A stretch of DNA of 64,000 nucleotides from Blasia pusilla (lineage: Eukaryota; Marchantiophyta; Marchantiopsida; Blasiales): contig CM114272.1 of assembly GCA_050084515.1 (NCBI GenBank), positions 46,686,001-46,750,000 on the forward strand, given 5' to 3'. A program made the position numbers and the translations under genes. The notes under the pieces are model-generated. The model saw only the letters and a list, made by a program, of their open reading frames with translations. It had not been told where the DNA came from and did no database searches. Positions within the stretch are counted from its first letter, which is position 1; each line of letters starts with the position of its first letter. Of the stretch, positions 57,291 through 64,000 are shown one piece after another.

Positions 57291-58975
57291 ACACTAGGAG
57301 ATTGAGATGGTCCCTCATGTGGAGAGCCTCAAAACCTCGTGCTACTCCACGTAAAAGCTCTAGAGCTATTCTCTGATCCACCACCTCGCCTCCCAAAGTC
57401 CCAAAAGGACGCTGTAATGACCCTCGTGCCCCTCTCACACATGCAATCACTCTAAATCTCACGAGTAATCCCTCAATCACTCAACCCAAACATGCGACAC
57501 TCAATCTCCCTCTCACTAAGATATGTACTATGCGGCAACAAGCGACGTGGTGTGACAAATCAACTATTGTGCTATCGTCTCAACGACAGAACATATCCTC
57601 AACTCTAGACATCCCACACAAGTCTATGTCCCCTAATCCCATATATCAATGATGCTCTAAGCATCAACATAAAACCCAATATTCCAAATAACCATCCAAT
57701 ACCCGGAATTCCCTTACATGTGCAGGGTAAGAGAACAGAATGGATAACCTAAACAAATATCAATGTCCATCCTCAGCTACTGCAAATCTCAACCCCAACT
57801 TGGTCGTGAAGACAAACTCCAGAAATTACCAAGTCGTACTCCTTTGATATTGACAATGCTCAAATCTCCTCAATATGCGGTGCGGGTCTAGCGGTACGGT
57901 GCAACACTGGTAACACACAACAACTACAAACGGCACGACACTCGGTAATGGCGTGCAACACTCAACGACATACCATCCTCAATAACAATACACGCTTTGC
58001 TCCCCTTTGATGGTGCGGCTCTACCAAGATTGTACATTGCGGCCACGAGTGGCATGACTCGGCCAATGGCGGTGGATTGCAGCTACGGGCATCATGACAT
58101 GGTACTTGATCATCATTGAGCAGCTAAAACTCCCAAAACATAGCAAAGCGGGAAGGATATCGCGACCCCATCAATCCAAAAAACAACCGGTTGTTGTCTG
58201 CTATGTCATGCACATACATATTGCTACACAATACACATCGCTGTCACCAAACATACACACAAACATACACGATCCCATGCTAACTCATGGGATACACACA
58301 ACGAGATGAGAAGTAACAAAATATCTCCAAACGTAAATCAATCAAATCTCACATCAACATCTCACACCAAGCTCTCCATGGTGTGCACTCTCTCTCCTGT
58401 CAAACCAAACCCACTCTCCTAATGAAAGGCTTGAGTTACATACACAAGGCAAGGAGGACCATAGCTCTGCCACCTCATGTCCAGATGTTCAACAAAGAGA
58501 AAATCAACTCTCAAGCTCTCTCTCACTTGAAGGTATACCCCATTTCCTCTCCCAAGCCCTCTGCACGATAACCTATGCTTGTAGGTCACCTCCTTGGCTC
58601 TTGACATGCTGTAGCAGGTCAAGGGCCACTTCCCAAAGTAGAAAGTTAACTAAACCAAAAACTACAACTTACCCAAAATAGTAAGTTTCTCAATATGGCT
58701 CCAAATGAGCCGAAACGAAGGGGAAACCTGCTCTCTCAGATTACTCGTGGACTTAGTAGGTCATCCTTGACCTCTTGAGGCTGTCCTATAGTATCTCCAA
58801 AGGAAATTTACTAGATGTCGTCGATCTATCCTAATAGATGTGACAAGTATCGTGCACATATACATCGCTACACAATATATATGGTTTTCACCAAATGTAC
58901 ACACAAACATGCACAATCCCATGCTCACTCATGGGATACACACAACGAGATGAGAAGTACCAAAATATCTCCAAT
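57291..58975 (-). mobile_element. gypsy family A LTR and leader, shared by two units
   Basis: 57430-58160 aligns with the other leaders (18089-18860, 26536-27340) and 58375-58830 with 28250-28740. It starts near 58975 after the purine tract TATGGGGCTGA, so it is the 3' LTR of the upstream unit (59.2-63.46 kb) and at the same time the 5' LTR/leader of the gag at 57290. About 130 bp at its start recurs at 58195-58325. Confidence 0.6.
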
Positions 58976-59230
58976 CAGCCCCATAGTTGGTAGTTAGGTT
59001 CCTCTAACTCCAGATAGCCTTATATCCCTACCTACCATGACATACATCTCTCGGACGCTAAGAGAAAAAAAGTGGGGTGCTTATGTGGCCCCGTCATTGG
59101 TCGCCTTCTTTTCATCCATATTACAAATACAAGTCGGAATCTAGAACTATCTATTCAATATATATATGGGGCACATCCATCGTCCCTGAGGAACCCTAGT
59201 GGTATACCATAAGAGAACACCAAATATATT

Positions 59231-59300
59231 ATGGTTTGGAAGCACCATGTGCGTAAGTGTGCGCCATGTCACCTTCCTAACATTGAGGATCTCCAAGATG
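59231..59300 (+). mobile_element. small inverted piece of gypsy A C terminus
   Basis: On the plus strand this encodes VWKHHVRKCAPCHLPNIED, whereas the homologous VVWKDHVRNFAPCHLPNVDG at about 50380-50420 is on the minus strand, as is the integrase next to it. The PHD finger is missing here. A local inversion with deletion is the simplest reading. Confidence 0.55.
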
Positions 59301-59760
59301 GTCCTTCAAAACCATACCATCTATGGAAGGACCATGTGCCTCAAGATGATCTCGCGAAGTGGTGCGGTGGTCGATTAGTGTTTGATCACACAAGGCCAGA
59401 AACTCCCCATGAAACTCCGTACCTTGGTCTATTAACATCTCAGCAGGTGCACCGTAACGACTTAGCACTCAATCTAAGACGGTATATGCTACTCCCTCAC
59501 TTGCTTTGTTAGGAAATGCAACCAACTCTATCCACTTCGAGAAGTGCTCGACCATCACCAACACATAACGACTATGGCGCTCTGTCAAAGGTAAAGGTCT
59601 TGCAAAATCCAAACTCCATCTATAACCTAAACCCAAGATTGGAAGTGGATGCAACTATGGAGTTGGAGCATTAAACGATGCTTGGACCCGATCACACATT
59701 ATGCATATGGCTACAATCTGCTAAACATCAATCTGCATGCCCTGCCACCTATAATGTATA
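59277..59760 (-). pseudogene. gypsy family A integrase, 59-kb copy
   Basis: 59654-59469 has GYRWSLDFARPLPLTERHSR and YVLVMVEHFSKWIEL (first catalytic Asp). 59468-59277 has GAPAEMLIDQGTEFHGEF (second Asp) and TTSRDHLEAHG, where similarity to the C-terminal half stops. It parallels 50466-51355 and is missing the distal half. Confidence 0.8.
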
Positions 59761-60452
59761 TGGAGCAAGCTATACGTCTGCTTCACTCCAAAATGACCCA
59801 ACTCCTTGTAAGCATGACGCACCAAATGTGCTCTCTATGAAGGATGAGGCACTACACGTACTCTACCATCCTCCCAAACTCGCAACATATGTATCTCCTC
59901 CTACCGAAACTGTCTAGCTCGTTGTAGGATCCGACCCGCTCTCTAGCACCCATTGTGCTTGCAACCCTACATGTACGCAGGTACTCCAAGACCACTCCAT
60001 CCTCGTGAATGTCTCAGCCACCTGTTGTCTCCTCACCGGCCTCTGGATCCAAGGACTCTCCATCAGACCTCGCCATCGAAGTCTCAACAATCTGGGTCTC
60101 CATAGCCAACAAGCCCAAATAGGCTGACGCCTGCCGTCTTGGCACCAACTCCTCGTCACTCTCTTCATGCCTACAAGCTCCAATCGTATCTCATTGACTC
60201 GAGCATATATAGATTACGGCTCAAACCATCACCATCCTGGTTGAGCGTCCTAGATCTATGCACCACCTGGAAGTCATACTCTTACAACCACAGAGCCCAC
60301 CTTGCAAGCTTCAATGTAAGCTTCTTAGACTCCATCAACCTCTTAAGTTGCTGATGATTTGTAATAAATGGTAAAGGGATTGTCGAATAAGTAAGACCTG
60401 AAATGCACGATAACATATACTACAGCCAAGCACTCACCCTCTACGAGCTATA

Positions 60453-60782
60453 CTATGCCTCTGCAATATTTTTTGAGATCCTAGTGTAAGCCACCACAAA
60501 CTCTCTACCCTCATCGTCATGTTGGTTGAGCACGGATCCAAGTCCCAGCATGCTCCAATCTGTATGCAATTGGAAAGGACGCCCCCACATCGGTATCCTC
60601 AATATGGGCGCGGATGTCAATCTATCTTTGAGCAGCTTAAATGCTCTATCGTGATCATCTCCCTTGTGCCACTCGTGATCCACATAGGTCAGCAAGGTTA
60701 GCGGCTTCGCAATCAAATTAAAACTCTTGACGTACCGTCGATAGAAGTTTGCCAATCCCATGAACGCACGAACTCGATTCAC
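60453..60782 (-). pseudogene. gypsy family A polymerase connection and RNase H
   Basis: RVRAFMGLANFYRRYVKSFN and LIAKPLTLLTYVDHEW are the thumb-end motif of gypsy reverse transcriptase; PFQLHTDWSMLGLGSVLNQH starts RNase H (first catalytic Asp in the 'l.tDaS..g.gavL.Q' block). Frame open for 109 codons. Confidence 0.85.
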
Positions 60783-61500
60783 ATTTGTAGGGCGTGGAAT
60801 GCGTGAAATAACCTCTAACTTTGTCTACTACACACCAAGGCCACTTGGGTATATCGTGTGACCCAGGTGTCAATCTGGTTGTAGAATAACTTGCACTTGC
60901 TTGGATATAGCTTCAGCCCATGTAACTGCAATTGTCAAAAGACCTCCTCTAGATGTTGCTCATACTCCTCAACAGTGGCGCTAAAGACTACGATGTCATC
61001 AATATAATACCTAGCAAAATCCTATCCATGACCCTCTAAAACTTAGCCGGAGCATTCTTTAACTCAAATAGTAAGAACCGCCACTAGTACGAGAAATCCT
61101 TCCCATGAGGATCGATGCCCCATAATGCCGTCTTCGCTTGTATTCCAATCTGATAGGCAGCTCATGGTATTTGACTCAAAGATCTAATGAGCTGAAGATC
61201 TTTGCATGCCCAATAGCATCAAAGTTCTCCTCAAGGATGGGCATGGCATACCTATCGGAATTTGTGTGCCGATTGAAAGGTCGGTAATCTCCATACTTCC
61301 GCCTATCTTTCCAATTTGCCATGCACATCCTTCTTGGCCGGCATGAGAGTGGCAGAGGCATACCCTCCATGTGACATCTCCACTAGCCTTGCTCCAACCA
61401 AGTCTTGGCTCCTACTCTGAATCAAATCCCTCTCCATATCACTGTACTTGTAGGGTCGTCAGAAGATCGGCGTGTCGCTCGATAACTCAATGCAGATCCT
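60783..61500 (-). pseudogene. gypsy family A reverse transcriptase core
   Basis: Readable pieces include VGARLVEMSHGGYASATLMP, WKDRRKYGDYRPFNRHT (the 'D.r..N..t' block) and EENFDAIGHAKIFSSLDL, which ends in motif A with the catalytic Asp. FELKNAPAKF near 61055 is motif B; the F/YxDD region near 60990 reads with frame breaks. Several stops and shifts. Confidence 0.75.
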
Positions 61501-61599
61501 TGGACCCTTCAATGTACCCAAATCATGCCTGCTAAATGCAAAATAACTCATATAACTCCTAAGGAACTGATGTATTCAGCGCCGCTCTCCTCCTGTCAG

Positions 61600-61955
61600 C
61601 TTAGGGCCCATATATGGCTCCCAAGTCTCCATCGTGACTAAGGTCGGACTCTCCGGCGCGGGTATTGGTGGTTGCTATGGTGCAATCCCATCTCGGACGA
61701 CAAAACTCAAGTGCTCCCCTGTAGCCAACAAGAAAAGCTGATCTCCTCCACGTGTATAGCCAACTATGCTCGATGTTGTGGCTGCCATCTCTCGGCGTAC
61801 TTGCAAAAAATCCAAGAATTCCAAGGATCTTTCTCTTGGTCATCCCTGGTGTGTCTTTTGCCTTTGGTCTTGCCCCTAGCTATTGCCTTAATCATCTCGA
61901 TAGGCATGGGGCTCACCAATACAACAGCTGTAATATGTCTTAATCTCAAACAACG
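61600..61955 (-). pseudogene. gypsy family A linker between methyltransferase and reverse transcriptase
   Basis: ITAVVLVSPMPIEMIKAIAR, then GKTKGKRHTRDDQEKDPWNS, matching 22830-22960. Lys/Arg-rich and probably disordered. The next 350 bp to reverse transcriptase are broken frames. Confidence 0.6.
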
Positions 61956-61969
61956 TTGATCAACTACTT

Positions 61970-62945
61970 TTAAGCTGAAAATCCATATCAAGCAGTTCAT
62001 GTCCATTGAGTGACCCAAGACATGATGTTGTGATGCCTTTGATAGTGACAGTACTATTGTCACTCCTATGGGGAATCCCATCGCTCATCGGCGTTGGGAT
62101 CCACCAATTGTTGTACTTGGTCATCCCAAACCAAGCCAGGCTTGGCCTCCTTGAATGCATAGGAAGAGGGAAAACTCACCAATGTGGGAAAGGCCGCCCG
62201 TGGCATGCCAATCTTGTTGACCACAATCAACGGCAGTCGATCATCGTGCCTCACTGCCTATGATCCATGACTTCAATCCAGAATAGAATCCACCAACAAT
62301 TGGGAGGGGTGCTCCACTCTCGCATAAGCCCTCCGCAAAACCTCATGTGGCATAAAAATGGTCCACCAAAGATGCGTGCGATGTACTCATGAACCTATAC
62401 ACGCTGCATCCAAAAACATTTCCGGGTCAATTCATGCCCGCACCTGATGTGCACTCGTCACCACGCGGATCCTCAAATCACCCAAAATCGGCATTGTCTC
62501 CAGAATCTATGCTCGAGAATGGTGTTGATGCTCTTGCAAGTGTCAAAAGATCCGCATCATTTCCCAAAACAACGTGGATCGAATGTCAACCAACCCGCTA
62601 CCTCATCCAACACTCAACAGGTCCTAACACAACCAACCGGCATTGACCAAATCTATGGTCCTTATCCATTCCAAGTTCTACGGCCCCAACAATGAAATGT
62701 CCCTTGGTAGGGAATTCTAGTATCCCTGGACGGCAGACACAAAAAATAAGTCGGGAAATTGGAGGCGTCACTACGACACATGGTGAAGTGAAGGGTGCCT
62801 TGCAATATTATCAATCTCAACATACAAGTACTACTGCACGCGCACTCATGCATGCAAAATAGCAGCTAAGCCAGTGTTGATCCCTCCAAAGAGATCCAAC
62901 ATGCGAATACCTTCCTCTAGGATGCGCCATACAATCGAGATGGTG
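61970..62945 (-). pseudogene. C5 cytosine DNA methyltransferase domain in gypsy A
   Basis: Minus-strand translation gives motif I, IRMLDLFGGINTGLAAIL (DLFGG at 62882-62896), then YLYVEIDNIARHPSLHH (motif II-like acidic contact). IDLVNAGWLC (62627-62638) is motif IV with the catalytic Cys kept but Pro replaced by Leu and a stop after it. YILEN is here ILETMPILGD (motif VI, 62492-62500); RTHLWWT (62360-62380) is motif VIII. VDPNADERWDSP, MGFPIGVT and VLGHSMDMNCLIWI (62080-61985) are motifs IX-X. These enzymes methylate carbon 5 of cytosine. At least seven stops inactivate it. It lies between a protease-like segment and reverse transcriptase, so it is part of the element. Confidence 0.8.
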
Positions 62946-63462
62946 TCCAAAGGGGTCATGGTAGCACTCTTAGCAACCTAGGATTCCTCTAATCTCTCAC
63001 AATCTGGTGCAAATGCCATGCCGTCTGCACGTCCTCATCTGCCAAGTATGAGAGCTCCTCACTTGAGCCCCACAACGGCACCTCTCCTCCCCAGAATGAT
63101 GCGGCTATCATAGCACTCATGTCCCTAGAAGCGTCAAGCGCGGGTGTGTCCTTTGCATGGACATGCCCCTCAATCAAATCACAAGACTACGTGATGGCGT
63201 TGTCGAATGCTGCTAATGTCGCCATCTCTCCTGGCGGTCGCTCAATCACTCCACTCGTGAATCGAACAAGTATTGAACTAAGTCATCCATCATCGGAGTG
63301 CTATCTTGGTGTGTAAGACGTTGTCTCCTCCCAGGAATCCAAGGAAAACCCCATCGGATACAACACTGCTCCACCAACCAAGACCTCGTAGGACTCTGCA
63401 TCGATCACTATCGCCTTGGTTCGCACCACGGACTCATCTGTAGGATGACCAGGGCGAATCCT
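62946..63462 (-). pseudogene. gypsy family A protease-like region before the methyltransferase
   Basis: VVRTKAIVIDAESYEVLVGG and AVLYPMGFSLDSWEETTSYT have the strand pattern of a retropepsin-like end (vid..syevLvG..vLy.mg). A spacer with EVPLWGSSEELSYLADEDVQ follows and leads into the methyltransferase. The element's gag and 5' LTR would lie further right but are cut off by the second MULE at 63463. Confidence 0.5.
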
Positions 63463-64000
63463 GGGGGCTGGTATTCTTGCAAGAGAGAGGAAGAGAGGAG
63501 AGTCTCTCTTAAAAAAAAAGGGCCAAATCCGCCTCCTCTCTTCGAAAATTTTTGACATATTTGAAAATTTTGTTTGCTTTCAAATTCATGAAATCTTTAG
63601 AAGAGAGTAGGTAGTGGTCCACATTCGGGCCTTAAGAAACCTCCTTTTTTCAAGGGGCGAAAAACAAGTAGACATCATAAGACCACTACAAACATTTTTC
63701 CATCACTCTCCATATGAGCCTAAGTTCCTTTACATTGCCTGTCTCGAGTCCCTGAATGTGCCTGGGGCTATTTTTTGGAGGACCATTGGCAAATAATGTT
63801 ACCAGAAGTAGCAATCTCATCTCAATGAAAGGTTCAAATAAAGACCAACTTTATGAAATGTGAACACAGGAGACGATAATTAAACCAAAAGATTTTTAGT
63901 TGTCTAGAGTAAAGAGAAACTGATGTCCCTTCATTCATATCCTAAATTTGATAAACCGAGAAGCTACACCCCTCCCAACCCGTCGGAATTTTACAGGTTC
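63463..64000 (+). mobile_element. left end of a second MULE copy
   Basis: Starts GGGGGCTGGTATTC, like 7458, and aligns with 7458-8054 over its whole visible length (TCTCTCTT, GTTTGCTTTCAAATTCATG and GTAGGTAGTGGTCCACATT blocks) with roughly ninety percent identity by eye. The flanking sequences of the two copies differ completely. The preceding 9 bp, GCGAATCCT (63454-63462), would be its target duplication. It inserted into gypsy A and runs off the window. Confidence 0.85.
63977..64000. repeat. palindromic 27-mer in the second MULE copy (partial)
   Basis: CAACCCGTCGG arm followed by AATTTTACAGGTT, the same imperfect form as at 8029-8054 in the first copy. Confidence 0.75.

Overview
This window looks like nuclear DNA of a land plant or close streptophyte relative. 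It holds one intact plant-type gene, a PERK-like proline-rich receptor kinase, surrounded by nested and decayed transposable elements: Ty3/gypsy, Ty1/copia, LINE, CACTA-like, Mutator-like (MULE) and hAT. I see no operons, no rRNA or tRNA genes and no CRISPR. The dense repeats and the gypsy family carrying a cytosine methyltransferase suggest a large-genome seed-free plant, but I cannot name the species.

Layout. 1-2.3 kb: gene debris, including a broken J-domain exon. 2.6-5.08 kb: a 5'-truncated LINE on the minus strand next to a long (AG)n tract. 6.55-7.275 kb: the end of a CACTA-like element. 7.458-18.079 kb: a 10.6-kb MULE flanked by a 9-bp target duplication and inserted in the leader of a gypsy element (family A). 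18.1-28.8 kb: pieces of gypsy A, a zinc-finger transposon protein, and one end of a second LTR family (B). 30.9-32.1 kb: a decayed gypsy gag. 35.1-37.7 kb: the PERK gene, with two long hairpins 0.8-1.1 kb upstream of its start codon. 41.9-44.1 kb: a copia remnant cut by a B element (44.13-49.43 kb), which is itself joined to a gypsy A integrase fragment with a PHD finger. 51.4-52.3 kb: an inverted B LTR. 52.8-54.7 kb: tandem repeats and another CACTA-like end. 54.7-56.4 kb: a hAT transposase remnant. 56.4-63.46 kb: gypsy A units on the minus strand. 63.463 kb to the end: the left end of a second MULE copy.

The main result is that two unrelated elements here both encode DNA methyltransferase remnants. 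The MULE has a SWIM-type transposase on the plus strand and, divergently, a beta-class N4/N6 (DPPY-type) methyltransferase on the minus strand. Its noncoding parts carry more than 35 copies of a roughly 27-bp palindrome that its exons lack. Gypsy A has a C5 cytosine methyltransferase domain between a protease-like segment and the reverse transcriptase. All these methyltransferase and transposase genes have stops or frameshifts, so the copies seen here are probably inactive relics of families that were once functional. Everything was read by eye, with no database search.
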